The notes under the pieces: generated by a model
The model's database searches: none
The model's input: only the letters and a program-made list of their open reading frames with translations
What the model was told of the DNA's origin: nothing
Source: Sphingopyxis sp. OPL5
GTDB lineage: Bacteria; Pseudomonadota; Alphaproteobacteria; Sphingomonadales; Sphingomonadaceae
NCBI RefSeq assembly: GCF_003797775.2
Contig: NZ_CP060725.1
Location: 2,536,001 to 2,600,000 of the forward strand
DNA: 64,000 nt
Direction: 5' to 3'
Made by a program: the position numbers and the translations under genes
Shown: positions 17,090 through 26,352 of the stretch, piece by piece
Numbering within the stretch: the first letter of the stretch is position 1
Layout of the letters: the number at the start of each line of letters is the position of its first letter

Positions 17090-19372
17090 ATGCGATTGAC
17101 CATCAAGGCGCGTCATCTGGTGGGGACCAGCTGCCTCGGCATGATGCTGGCCTGTGCGCCGGCCGTGTCGGCGCAAGAGACCGGGCCGCAGGACGCGGAG
17201 ACGCAGCGCGCGGGCATCGAGGATATCGTCGTGACGGCCAACCGCCGGACCGAAAATGTTCAGGATGTGCCGCTGTCGATCACCGCCATTTCGTCATCCG
17301 ACATCGAAAGCGAACGGATCCAGTCGACGTCCGATCTCGGCCGGCTCGTGCCGACGATCACCGATGCCGGTCTGCCCGCGGTTTCGGGCGGCGGTCTCAC
17401 CATCCGCGGCATTCGCGGAAATGATCGCTCGGCGGGTGCCGATCCGCCAAACGGCCTCTTCGTCGATGGCGTCTATTTCGGGCGCCCCGAAGATGGTGAC
17501 GCATTGCTGTTCGACGTCGAACGCATCGAAGTGCTGCGCGGTCCGCAGGGCACATTATTCGGGAAGAATGTCGTCGGCGGCGCGATCAACGTGACGACCA
17601 AGGCTCCCTCTCAGAAGCTCGAGGCCATCGTCACCGGCACCTATGGCAATTACAATCGCATCGAAGGCCAGGCCGCCGTCTCGGGACCGCTCACCGACAC
17701 GATCGCGGCCGGGATTTCGGTCCAGTCGCAATCATCGGATGGCTATGCCCACAATGTGATCACCGGCAACGACCTGATGGGGACGAGCCGGAACGCGATC
17801 CGCGGGCGGATCGACTTCGAGGTGACACCCGAGTTCACCAGCTCCTTCTCGGCCAATTACGAGCGCGTCCGCGATGGCGGTCTCGCTTCCTATGAAGTCG
17901 CGAAGCCGGCGCTGCCGGCGGCCTATTATCCCGTCGATCTCGACCAGCCGCGCGATGCGGCTCAGAATATCGACGGGTTCCGCAATCGCAACGCCTTCAG
18001 CTTCATCGCGACACAGAATTACCGGGGCGAGGCGATCGGCTTCAAATCGATCACGGCCTATCGCGGATCGAGCAACCACACCTTCTATGACGTCGACGGC
18101 ACTCCGCTGCCGATCACCAGTCAGGAGCAGTTCGATCGCTACCGGCAGTTCAGCCAGGAATTGCAGCTCTCGTCGCCCGAGGATGCCAAGGCGCTGCGCT
18201 GGGTCGCCGGACTCTATTATTTCCGAGCAACGACCGACCAGCTGACCGAGAATATCATCCGGCCGCCCGACGGGACGTTCGTGAATGTCCTCAACAACCA
18301 GCTCGGCTTCGGACCCGGACCGCATGTCACGCCCAACTCGCAGGATGTGCTGACGATCAACTATGCGGCTTTCGGGCAGGCGACGCTGGCGGTCACCGAC
18401 CAGCTTAACCTGACCGCGGGCATTCGCTACACGATCGAGAAGAAGAAGGGCATGTCGGCGACCTTCGGCGACCGCGACGTCTCGCTCTTCCCGGGGCTTC
18501 CCGAGTTGCTCCCGCCGGTTGCCGGCGGGCCGCTCACCGGGCGGATCGAAGGCAATATCGATCGCACCTGGAAAGCATGGACCCCGCGCGTCGCGATCGA
18601 CTATTCGCCGGTCGAGGACATCATGTTCTATGCCTCGGCGTCGCGCGGCTTCAAGGGCGGCGGCTTCACTGGCCAGAACGGCTCGCTCGCGACGATCAGC
18701 CGGACCTTCAATCCTGAATTTGCCTGGAACTACGAGCTCGGTCTGCGCTCGCGCTTCCTCGACAACCGGGCGCAGGTCAATGCGACGCTGTACCAGATGG
18801 ATTACAGCAATCTGCAGGTCACGACGATCATCGGCACTTCGCGGGTCACCGACAATGCCGCGAATGCGCGCATCCGGGGGCTCGAGGTCGAGACCGAGTT
18901 CATCCCGGTCGACGGGCTGACCACGGCTTTGTCCTACGCCTACACCGACGCCAAATATCGCGACTATATCGACGGCTCGGGACGCGATCTCAGCGGGAAT
19001 AAATTCCCCGGGGTGTCGCGGCACGTCATCAACCTTCGCGCCGATTATGCGTGGGACGTCGGTGGCGGAGAGCTGACCTTGTCGGGCGGTCTCACCTACC
19101 GGAGCAAGCGTCCGAACAATTCGGTCAACTCGCCCGAGGTGACGGTCGCGCCGGTGACGACCTATGACGCGTCGCTCGCCTATGAGAAGGGCAGCGTCGA
19201 GCTCCGGCTCTGGGCGCGGAATATCACCAACGAGCGCTACATCGTGACAGCGAACGACGTGACAGCCTTCTTCTATCTGTCGCCGACCTCGGCAAATGCG
19301 ACGACGTCGAGCTTCCTCGTCAACTATTCCCAGCCGCGGACCTTCGGCATCACCGGAACCTGGCGCTACTGA
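17090..19372 (+). CDS. TonB-dependent outer-membrane receptor
   Basis: A 760-residue TonB-dependent receptor. A signal peptide ends near AVSAQE (residue about 27). The TonB box/plug start is EDIVVTANRRTENVQDVPLSI, followed by the plug (LGRLVPTITD, VEVLRGPQGTLFGKNVVGGAINVTTK) and a beta-barrel ending in an aromatic TWRY. The VTANRR-VQDVPLSI type is abundant in sphingomonads and often imports hydrophobic or aromatic compounds. It follows the acyl-CoA gene run on the same strand with its own long leader, so it may import the substrate of that pathway. GAGAGGATTGAGGAG precedes the start. Confidence 0.92.
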   Translation: MRLTIKARHLVGTSCLGMMLACAPAVSAQETGPQDAETQRAGIEDIVVTANRRTENVQDVPLSITAISSSDIESERIQSTSDLGRLVPTITDAGLPAVSGGGLTIRGIRGNDRSAGADPPNGLFVDGVYFGRPEDGDALLFDVERIEVLRGPQGTLFGKNVVGGAINVTTKAPSQKLEAIVTGTYGNYNRIEGQAAVSGPLTDTIAAGISVQSQSSDGYAHNVITGNDLMGTSRNAIRGRIDFEVTPEFTSSFSANYERVRDGGLASYEVAKPALPAAYYPVDLDQPRDAAQNIDGFRNRNAFSFIATQNYRGEAIGFKSITAYRGSSNHTFYDVDGTPLPITSQEQFDRYRQFSQELQLSSPEDAKALRWVAGLYYFRATTDQLTENIIRPPDGTFVNVLNNQLGFGPGPHVTPNSQDVLTINYAAFGQATLAVTDQLNLTAGIRYTIEKKKGMSATFGDRDVSLFPGLPELLPPVAGGPLTGRIEGNIDRTWKAWTPRVAIDYSPVEDIMFYASASRGFKGGGFTGQNGSLATISRTFNPEFAWNYELGLRSRFLDNRAQVNATLYQMDYSNLQVTTIIGTSRVTDNAANARIRGLEVETEFIPVDGLTTALSYAYTDAKYRDYIDGSGRDLSGNKFPGVSRHVINLRADYAWDVGGGELTLSGGLTYRSKRPNNSVNSPEVTVAPVTTYDASLAYEKGSVELRLWARNITNERYIVTANDVTAFFYLSPTSANATTSSFLVNYSQPRTFGITGTWRY

Positions 19373-19399
19373 CGAGCTTCCGGGGGGCACCGGACACTG

Positions 19400-19435
19400 G
19401 CCGGGTGGCGCGAAGGCGCCGCCCGGCTTCTTTGT
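19400..19435 (+). terminator. Rho-independent terminator after TonB receptor
   Basis: A 12-bp stem (19400-19411 with 19416-19427, one G-U pair) with a GAAG tetraloop is followed by TTCTTTGT. It lies 28 bp after the receptor stop and ends that transcript. Confidence 0.8.
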
Positions 19436-19627
19436 GCCTGTAACAAACGGGCCGAGGATTTGGACGCGTTCGTTTGAGGTTTGACGAACTGGTCGGCATG
19501 ACCGCGCACGGATATGGCGGAGCGGAGCGATTCTCTCGCGCCCGGAAGGTGAACGCGGACTTGCAGCCTTGATTGCCGGGATGTGGCAGGCCAGTCTGTC
19601 CGTTCGCTGATTCCGAGGTGGGCAAAT

Positions 19628-20113
19628 ATGCATGTGCGGCAAATCGTCATGGGGGACGCACCAGCCGTTCAGGCGATTTACGCGCCCTATGTGACTGCCA
19701 CCACCATCTCGTTCGAGGAGGTGGCGCCCGACATTGCCGAAATCGAAAGGCGCATGGCTGCCATTCTGCCGCGCTATCCCTATCTGGTAGCCGAAGTGGA
19801 TGGGCGGGTTGTCGGTTATGCCTATGCCTCCGAACACAGGACGCGCGCGGCATACCGGACATCAGTCGACGTCGCGGTCTATGTGGCGCAGGGCGCCCAA
19901 CGGAGCGGCGTCGCGCGGTGTTTATATTCTCGCTTGCTGCCTGCCGCAGCGGGCTTGGGCTATCACGCCGCCTTTGCCGGCATTGCGCTGCCGAACGAGG
20001 CGAGCGTCCGTCTGCACGAAGCGATGGGTTTCGAGCCAGTTGGAATCTATCGCGAGGTCGGACGAAAATTTGATGCTTGGCACGATGTCGGTTGGTGGCA
20101 GCGCCTGTTGTGA
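19628..20113 (+). CDS. GNAT acetyltransferase, PAT/ArsN-like
   Basis: A 161-residue GNAT N-acetyltransferase of the phosphinothricin acetyltransferase group. Typical blocks are YPYLVAEVDGRVVGYAYAS (51-69), AAYRTSVDVAVYV and ALPNEASVRLHEAMGFEPVG, with DVGWWQR at the end. ATG 19628 has GAGGTGGG before it; the earlier in-frame ATG 19583 does not. Related enzymes acetylate phosphinothricin, methionine sulfoximine or arsinothricin (ArsN1). Given the arsenic genes elsewhere in the window an ArsN1 role is possible, but here it stands alone between a receptor and the Cus locus. Confidence 0.85.
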   Translation: MHVRQIVMGDAPAVQAIYAPYVTATTISFEEVAPDIAEIERRMAAILPRYPYLVAEVDGRVVGYAYASEHRTRAAYRTSVDVAVYVAQGAQRSGVARCLYSRLLPAAAGLGYHAAFAGIALPNEASVRLHEAMGFEPVGIYREVGRKFDAWHDVGWWQRLL

Positions 20114-20195
20114 TCGACGCCGGAGAGCTAGGCGCCGACGAAGGTCAAGGACCAATCGGATAACCTGATGCGTTAGCCGGCTCCTATCACCGGTC

Positions 20196-20594
20196 TCACG
20201 CTGAATGACACGGCCCGAGCGTTTCAATGATCCGGCAATCGTCGATCGTGCCTTGCTCGCATGTCGTCAATATGCGGCTCAACTCGGCGCGCATCTTGGC
20301 CAGATCGGCTATCTTGGCGTCAATCTCCTCAAGATGGCGCGTGGTGATTTCATCAACCGCGCCGCAAGAGCGGGACCGATCGTCGGCGAGGGCCAGAAGT
20401 TCGCGGACATCGTCGAGGCGAAACCCCAGATCGCGTGCGCGCCGAATGAAGGACAGCCGTTGTCCATGTTCATTGCCGTAGCTGCGATAATTGGCGGACG
20501 TTCGCGCTGCCCGCGGCAGGAGACCCTCCTTCTCGTAGAAGCGGATCGTCTCCGTTTTCGTTTTCGTGATCCGGGCAAGCTCGCCGATGCGCAT
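20196..20594 (-). CDS. MerR-family divalent-metal regulator (CadR/PbrR/ZntR type)
   Basis: A 132-residue MerR regulator. The N-terminal winged helix is MRIGELARITKTKTETIRFY; the dimer helix follows; the metal loop contains Cys112 and Cys120 with a CH tail at 129-130. Cys77 is present, as in Cd/Pb/Zn/Hg sensors, whereas CueR-type Cu(I) sensors have Ser there. This is notable, because the operon it closes encodes a Cus-type Cu/Ag pump. Two matching 21-bp dyads, one just before this gene (20602-20622) and one before the TonB gene (22680-22700), are probably its operators. Confidence 0.9.
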   Translation of the reverse strand: MRIGELARITKTKTETIRFYEKEGLLPRAARTSANYRSYGNEHGQRLSFIRRARDLGFRLDDVRELLALADDRSRSCGAVDEITTRHLEEIDAKIADLAKMRAELSRILTTCEQGTIDDCRIIETLGPCHSA

Positions 20595-20601
20595 GACCTC
20601 A

Positions 20602-20622
20602 ACCTTATAGTTTCTGCAAGGT
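20602..20622. promoter_or_regulatory. MerR-type operator upstream of merR
   Basis: The dyad ACCTTATAG-N3-CTGCAAGGT ends 8 bp before the merR start codon. It matches the site at 22680-22700 in length and sequence. No good sigma-70 hexamers surround it, so it may act in autorepression of read-through from the TonB gene. Confidence 0.6.
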
Positions 20623-20648
20623 TGGTTTAGCGGCGCTTGACCGGATGC

Positions 20649-22613
20649 TCAATGCCCGCCGAATTTGAACCGGACGCCGCCATTGACGACGAACCCATCG
20701 GTCGGTCCCCAGGCATCGACGGTCCAGCTTCCGTCCGGTGCGCGCTGCGGAAGCAGCAGCGGATCATATTTGGTCTGGCGGATGTTGAGGATATTCTCGG
20801 CATTTACGAACAGGCTGACCTTGCCGAGCGTGATTTCGCCGAGCGCGCCGAGTTCGAAATAGGGGCGGCTGCGCGCGCGATAGGGATTGTCGTCGAGTTG
20901 CTGGCGGCCGGTGTAATAGGCTTCGATCCCGATGCGCCCCTTGCCATGCTCCTCCCACATCCCGACGAGGCCGGCGCTGTGACGCGGGGTACGCGGCGTG
21001 GTGCGGCGGCCGGTGCCCGACGGGTCGGGTTCGCTGGCGTCGACGAAGACATAACTGCCGGTGACCGAGAAGCCTTGCCAGCGATAGCGCAGCATCAACT
21101 CGCCGCCGCGCGTGCGCGTCGTGCCGGCGGCATTGACGAGGCGCACGCTGTCGGCATCGACATCGACGAGCTGGACGGCATTGTCGATGTCGGAGGCGAA
21201 AAGGGTGAAGCTCGCTTCGATCGGCCCCTTGGCATAGCCGAAGTCGAGCGAGGCGGTCTTCGCGGTTTCGGCCTTGAGCGGGCCAAGCGGTTCGAGGCGC
21301 GACAGGCCCGCCGCCTCGATCTCGTCGACGAAAGGCGTCGGCGCGTAGAAGCCCTGGCCGAGCGAGGCGCGGATCGTCCACGGGCCGGGGCGATAGAGCG
21401 CCGAGAGGCGCGGGCTGAACCGCGTGCCATAGTCGCTGTGGAAATCGACGCGCGCGCTGCCCGCGAGCAGCAGCTCGTCGGTCAGTTCCTGCTCGATCTG
21501 TCCGAACAGGCCAGGGACGGTGTAGCTGTAGTCGAAGGTAGGAAAGGCGCGCGAGCGGTAGAGGTCGGCCTGGAATGCCGCACCCGCGAGCCAGTTCGTC
21601 GGCCCGCTTTCCCCGGCGAGCGAGGTCTCGGCGAAGAATGTATGTTGATTGTCGGTTTCGGCGCTGGTGCCGAACAGCTGCCGGTGGCGCTGCGTCATCG
21701 CCGAAGCCCGCACACCGATCTTGCCAAGATTTTCGACCGGGAATTCGGCGACGAGCCCGGCGTCGAGGCGGCGGCTGTCCTGCGTCAGCGGGAAGGGCTG
21801 GCCGTCGGGGGCGGTGCGGCCCGCGAGCGTGCCGCCGGTCCGGTCTTCCTGCGTCGCGCCGACGGTGATCAGTGCGGTCGCGCCATCGTCACCTTCCCAA
21901 AAGAGGCGCGGGCGGACCGTCCAGCGGTCGAAGCCCGGCATGTCGATCCAGCCGTCATCGTCGAGATCCTTGCGAGTCTGGCGATGATAGCCGCCGGTGA
22001 GCGAATAGCTCCAGTTCGCAGCCAACGGTCCCGCCGTATAGCCGGTGACGTCCTGCCCGTCGCGGGTCGTGGCATTGGCGAGCAGTTCGGCCTCGGCCTC
22101 GGCACGCGGGCGGCGCGAGACAAGGTTGATCACGCCACCGAGGGCGGAGGGGCCGTACAGCGCCGATGCCGACCCCTTGATGACCTCGACCTGCCCGAGA
22201 TCGGTCGGCGGAATCTGGAGCAGACCGATCGATGACGGCTGGCCGCCGTAGAGCGGCAAGCCGTCGGCGAGGAGCTGCGTGTAGCGCCCCGACATACCCT
22301 GCATGCGGATGTTCGACGATCCGAGTGACGGCGAGGTGACCTGCACGCGCACGCCCGGCGTTTCGGCGACGAGCATCGAGACATTGCCCGGTGTCATCAG
22401 CAGCTTTTCCTCGATCTCCTCGCGGCCGATCACCTCCACGCGGATCGCTTCGTCTTGCACGCGCCGGCCCGAGCGCGTCGCTTGCACGAGGATCTCTTCT
22501 TCCTCTTCGTCCGCCTCGTCACGATGCTCCTGCGCATGGGCGGCGGGCGTCCAGAGCAGAAGGCTCTGGGTCATCGCTGTCGCGGCAACGAGAAGGATTT
22601 TCGAGGATTTCAC
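20649..22613 (-). CDS. TonB-dependent receptor of the metal locus
   Basis: A 654-residue TonB receptor. The signal peptide ends at HAQE (residue about 28), followed by an acidic stretch EHRDEADEEEEEILVQATRSGRR, then a plug domain (VEVIKGSASALYGPSALGGVINLVSRRP) and a short barrel ending FKFGGH. Size and plug are those of BtuB/FepA-like receptors for small chelates. It lies between cusF and merR and has its own MerR-type promoter (22672-22702). A receptor in a metal-efflux operon suggests uptake of a metallophore or a metal chelate; the substrate cannot be read from sequence. Confidence 0.9.
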   Translation of the reverse strand: MKSSKILLVAATAMTQSLLLWTPAAHAQEHRDEADEEEEEILVQATRSGRRVQDEAIRVEVIGREEIEEKLLMTPGNVSMLVAETPGVRVQVTSPSLGSSNIRMQGMSGRYTQLLADGLPLYGGQPSSIGLLQIPPTDLGQVEVIKGSASALYGPSALGGVINLVSRRPRAEAEAELLANATTRDGQDVTGYTAGPLAANWSYSLTGGYHRQTRKDLDDDGWIDMPGFDRWTVRPRLFWEGDDGATALITVGATQEDRTGGTLAGRTAPDGQPFPLTQDSRRLDAGLVAEFPVENLGKIGVRASAMTQRHRQLFGTSAETDNQHTFFAETSLAGESGPTNWLAGAAFQADLYRSRAFPTFDYSYTVPGLFGQIEQELTDELLLAGSARVDFHSDYGTRFSPRLSALYRPGPWTIRASLGQGFYAPTPFVDEIEAAGLSRLEPLGPLKAETAKTASLDFGYAKGPIEASFTLFASDIDNAVQLVDVDADSVRLVNAAGTTRTRGGELMLRYRWQGFSVTGSYVFVDASEPDPSGTGRRTTPRTPRHSAGLVGMWEEHGKGRIGIEAYYTGRQQLDDNPYRARSRPYFELGALGEITLGKVSLFVNAENILNIRQTKYDPLLLPQRAPDGSWTVDAWGPTDGFVVNGGVRFKFGGH

Positions 22614-22671
22614 GTTAGCGTCTCCGGCAACTTAGATTATTCGGCCGCGCTTTGGGCGGCCCGCCGGTGGC

Positions 22672-22702
22672 GCCATAAAGGTTGAAGTGGCTACAAGGTC
22701 AA
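22672..22702 (-). promoter_or_regulatory. MerR-activated promoter of the TonB-merR pair
   Basis: Read on the minus strand: -35 TTGACC (22702-22697), a 19-bp spacer and a weak -10 TATGGC (22677-22672). The overlong spacer is the hallmark of MerR-activated promoters. The dyad ACCTTGTAG-N3-CTTCAACCT (22700-22680) overlaps the spacer and matches the site upstream of merR. Transcription would start roughly 50 bp before the TonB receptor. Confidence 0.65.
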
Positions 22703-22850
22703 GCGCCATATGGCCTTGTCCGGTCTTCGCCGCAGCCGGTCTAAATTCGGGGGCGCGGGCCGGAAAATCCCCCTGATTGGGCGGACGCACGGCCTTCGGC
22801 AATGAACCGAAGCCATCTCGCCCGCCCAAGGCGTTTCAGTTTTCGCTCGC

Positions 22851-23222
22851 TTATGGCGCCTTGCTGATCTGCGTGATCGTCCCGGCCTTGCCGTCCCAGT
22901 CGAGTTCGAACGACACCTTGTCGCCGACCTTGATATCCTTGAGCAGTTCGGGCTTCGCGGCAAAGCCCATCGCCATCGGCGGCCATTCGAGTTCGGCGAT
23001 CGCACCATGATCGAGGGTGACCTGGCCCTTCGCGGTGTCGATTGCGGTCACGGTCCCTTCGCCTTTGCCATGCTTGGCTTCTACCGGCATCGCCATGTCC
23101 TTGGCGCCCTCGGCCGGAGCCGCGGTCGCTTCTTCGGCTTTCGGCGCTTCGCTGGGCTTGCCGCAACCGGCAAGTCCGGCGCTGAGGGCAAGCCCCAGCG
23201 CGATGGTGATCGATTTCTTCAT
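22851..23222 (-). CDS. cusF: CusF-like periplasmic Cu/Ag chaperone
   Basis: A 123-residue exported metal chaperone. The leader ends with a lipobox-like LAGC (Cys20). The CusF fold carries His72, Trp80, Met83 and Met85 (in HGAIAELEWPPMAMGF), with exactly the spacing of E. coli CusF His36/Trp44/Met47/Met49, the cation-pi Cu(I)/Ag(I) site. The linker at 40-50 adds DMAM. It follows cusA by 1 bp and would hand Cu(I) to CusB. After it comes a gap of about 235 bp with the MerR promoter. Confidence 0.93.
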   Translation of the reverse strand: MKKSITIALGLALSAGLAGCGKPSEAPKAEEATAAPAEGAKDMAMPVEAKHGKGEGTVTAIDTAKGQVTLDHGAIAELEWPPMAMGFAAKPELLKDIKVGDKVSFELDWDGKAGTITQISKAP

Positions 23223-23223
23223 G

Positions 23224-26200
23224 TCATTTCTCCTTCGGGTTGATCGCTGTTGGCCGCGGCCTGCGCATCAGCAGATAGGCGGCGGGAATGATGAACATCG
23301 AGAGCAGGGGCGCGGTCAGCATGCCGCCGACCATCGGCGCGGCAATCCGGCTCATCACCTCGGAGCCCGTGCCGGTCCCGACGAGGATCGGAAACAGGCC
23401 GGCGAGGATAACCGCGACCGTCATCGCCTTGGGCCGGACGCGCAGCAGCGCGCCGTCGCGGACCGCGGCAATCACGTCATCGTCGCCGCGCTGGGCGAGC
23501 GCCTGCTTGAGATAGATGAGCATGACCACCCCGAACTCGGCGGCGACGCCGGCGAGCGCAATGAACCCGACCGCGCTCGCGACCGACTGATTATAGCCGA
23601 GCAGATAGAGCAGCCAGAGACCGCCGGTGAGCGCGAAAGGCATGGTCGCCATAATGAGCAAAGCCTCGTCCCAGCGGCGGAAGGTGAAGTAGAGCAGGAC
23701 CAGGATGATCGCGAGCGTGATCGGCACGACGATCTTCATCCGTTCGGCGGCACGAACGAGAAATTCGAACTGCCCGGTATAGGAAATGCTGATCCCCGGC
23801 GGCAGCTCGACCTCGCGCGCGATCGCCTGTTGCATATCCTTCACCAGCCCCTGCAGATCGCCGTCGCGGCTGTCGACATAGATGAAGGTCACCGGGCGCC
23901 CATTCTCGCTGCGCAGCATCGGCGGGCCGTCGCTGACCTTCACACTCGCCACGGTGCCGAGCGTGATCTGCTGACGCGAGGGGGTAAGGACCGGCAGGCT
24001 CGAAAGCTCGCCGAGACTGTCGCGCAGCTCGCGCGGATAGCGCACGCTGATCGGATAGCGCGCGAGCCCCTCGACCGTCTGGCCGATCGTCTCGCCGCCG
24101 ATCGCGCCCGCGATGATCGCCTGCACGTCGGCGACATTGAGACCGTAGCGCGCCGCGGCCGCGCGATCGATATCGACATCGATATAGCGGCCGCCGGTCA
24201 GCCGCTCGGCAAGCGCCGAGGCGACGCCGGGGACGCCTTTGACGACCGTCTCGATCCGTTTGGCGGTGCGGTCGATCTCGGCGAGGTCCGATCCCGCGAC
24301 CTTGATCCCGACCGGGCTCTTGATCCCCGTCGCGAGCATGTCGATCCGGTTGCGGATCGGCGGAATCCAGAAATTGGCGAGCCCTGGAACGCGAACCCGC
24401 GCATCGAGTTCCGCAATCAATTTCTCCTCGGTCATGCCGGGACGCCATTGGTCCTTTGGCTTGAAGCGGATCGTCGTCTCGAACATTTCGAGCGGCGCGG
24501 GATCGGTCGCGCTGTCGGCGCGCCCGGCCTTGCCGAACACGCTCTCGACCTCGGGCACCGTCTTGATCAGCCGGTCGGTTTGCTGGAGCAGGCTCGATGC
24601 CCGCGCCGCCGAAATGCCCGGAAGCGCCGAGGGCATATAGAGCAAATCGCCTTCGTGCAGCTGCGGCATGAACTCGCCGCCGAGCTGGATCATCGGCCAC
24701 AGGCTGGTGGCGAAGACGAGGCCAGCGATCATAAGCGCTTTTTTCGGCCGCTCGAGCACCCAGTCGAGCGCCGGCCGATAGGCGTGGGTCAGCCAGCGAT
24801 TGACCGGATTGGACTGTTCGGCAGGGATGCGGCCGCGAATCAGCCAGCCCATCAGCACCGGGATGAGCGTGATCGACAGGATCGCGGCCGCGCCCATGGC
24901 ATAGGTTTTGGTGAAAGCGAGCGGCGCGAAGAGCCGTCCCTCCTGGCCTTCGAGCGTGAAGATCGGGAGGAAGGAGAAGGTGATGATCAGCAGGCTGAGG
25001 AACAGCGCCGGACCGACTTCGGCGGCGGCGTCGGTAATCACCCGCCAGCGCTCGGCGCCCCTCAATTCTTCGCCCGGATGATCCTGCTCCCAATGCTCGA
25101 GATGCTTGTGGGCATTTTCGATCATCACCACCGCCGCATCGACCATCGCGCCGACCGCGATCGCGATGCCGCCCAGCGACAATATATTGGCGTTGAGGCC
25201 CTGCAGCCGCATGACGATGAAGGCGATCAGGATGCCGAGCGGCAGCGTCAGGATCGCCACCAGCGCAGAGCGTGCGTGCCAGAGGAAGAGCGCGCAGATG
25301 ATCGCGACAATGATGAATTCCTCGACGAGCTTCGAGGAAAGATTATCGACCGCGCGGTCGATAAGGCCCGAACGGTCATAGGTGGTGGCGATTTCGACCC
25401 CCGGCGGCAGGCTGCGCTTGAGCTCGGCGAGCTTGGCGCGCACGCCGTCGATCACCTCGCGGGCATTCTTGCCCTCGCGCATCACGATCACGCCGCCGGC
25501 GACCTCGCCCTCGCCATTGAGTTCGGCGATGCCGCGCCTGGTGTCGGGGCCTATCTGGACCGTGGCGACGTCGCCCACGGTCACCGGGATTCCGCCGCCC
25601 GCGGTACGAATCGGGACGCTGCGAAAATCGTCCAGCGACTTCAGATAGCCGCTCGCGCGAACGATATATTCGGCCTCGGCCAGCTCGAGCGTGCCGCCGC
25701 CGCTTTCCTGATTGGCGCGTTTCAGCGCGTCGGAGACGTCGGTCGCGGTCACGCCATAAGCGGCAAGTTTCTGCGGATCGACGATGATCTGATATTGGCG
25801 CACCATGCCGCCGATGCTCGCGACCTCGGCGACCCCGGGGACCGACTTAAGCTCGAAACGCAGGAACCAGTCCTGGAGGCTGCGCAGTTCGGCGAGGTCG
25901 TGGCGGCCGCTCTTGTCGACGAGCGCATATTCATAGATCCAGCCGACCCCGGTCGCATCGGGTCCGAGACTCGCGCGCGCCCCTTCGGGAAGCCGGCTTT
26001 GCACCTGGCTCAGATATTCGAGCACGCGGCTGCGCGCCCAATAGGGATCGGTGCCATCGTCGAACAGCACATAGACGAAGCTGTCGCCGACGAAGCTGTA
26101 GCCGCGCACGACGCGCGCGCCGGGCACCGAGAGCATCGTCGTCGTGATCGGATAGGTGACCTGGTCCTCGACGATCCGCGGCGCCTGGCCGGCATAAGTG

Positions 26201-26352
26201 GTGCGGATGATGACCTGGACGTCGGAGAGATCGGGCAAGGCGTCGACCGGCGTCGTGCGCACCGCGGCAATGCCGAGCAGCGTCAGGATCAGCGCGGCGG
26301 CGGCGACGAGGCCGCGCGCCGCGACCGAGGCGCGGATGATGCGCGCGATCAT
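23224..26352 (-). CDS. cusA: CusA-type RND Cu/Ag efflux pump
   Basis: A 1042-residue heavy-metal RND transporter. It has 12 membrane helices with large periplasmic loops; the helix-4 motif is [16 protein letters not shown]. The methionine triad that binds Cu(I)/Ag(I) in E. coli CusA (573, 623, 672) is present at the same numbers here: [18 protein letters not shown] and [12 protein letters not shown]. That assigns it to monovalent Cu/Ag rather than to Co/Zn/Cd CzcA pumps. Overlaps cusB by 4 bp and is followed by cusF after 1 bp, forming cusC-B-A-F. Confidence 0.96.
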   Translation of the reverse strand: MIARIIRASVAARGLVAAAALILTLLGIAAVRTTPVDALPDLSDVQVIIRTTYAGQAPRIVEDQVTYPITTTMLSVPGARVVRGYSFVGDSFVYVLFDDGTDPYWARSRVLEYLSQVQSRLPEGARASLGPDATGVGWIYEYALVDKSGRHDLAELRSLQDWFLRFELKSVPGVAEVASIGGMVRQYQIIVDPQKLAAYGVTATDVSDALKRANQESGGGTLELAEAEYIVRASGYLKSLDDFRSVPIRTAGGGIPVTVGDVATVQIGPDTRRGIAELNGEGEVAGGVIVMREGKNAREVIDGVRAKLAELKRSLPPGVEIATTYDRSGLIDRAVDNLSSKLVEEFIIVAIICALFLWHARSALVAILTLPLGILIAFIVMRLQGLNANILSLGGIAIAVGAMVDAAVVMIENAHKHLEHWEQDHPGEELRGAERWRVITDAAAEVGPALFLSLLIITFSFLPIFTLEGQEGRLFAPLAFTKTYAMGAAAILSITLIPVLMGWLIRGRIPAEQSNPVNRWLTHAYRPALDWVLERPKKALMIAGLVFATSLWPMIQLGGEFMPQLHEGDLLYMPSALPGISAARASSLLQQTDRLIKTVPEVESVFGKAGRADSATDPAPLEMFETTIRFKPKDQWRPGMTEEKLIAELDARVRVPGLANFWIPPIRNRIDMLATGIKSPVGIKVAGSDLAEIDRTAKRIETVVKGVPGVASALAERLTGGRYIDVDIDRAAAARYGLNVADVQAIIAGAIGGETIGQTVEGLARYPISVRYPRELRDSLGELSSLPVLTPSRQQITLGTVASVKVSDGPPMLRSENGRPVTFIYVDSRDGDLQGLVKDMQQAIAREVELPPGISISYTGQFEFLVRAAERMKIVVPITLAIILVLLYFTFRRWDEALLIMATMPFALTGGLWLLYLLGYNQSVASAVGFIALAGVAAEFGVVMLIYLKQALAQRGDDDVIAAVRDGALLRVRPKAMTVAVILAGLFPILVGTGTGSEVMSRIAAPMVGGMLTAPLLSMFIIPAAYLLMRRPRPTAINPKEK

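Noticed and set aside
17732-19837. A 701-codon minus-strand frame opposite the TonB receptor
   Set aside because: No recognisable domain; the receptor on the plus strand has a full plug and barrel.
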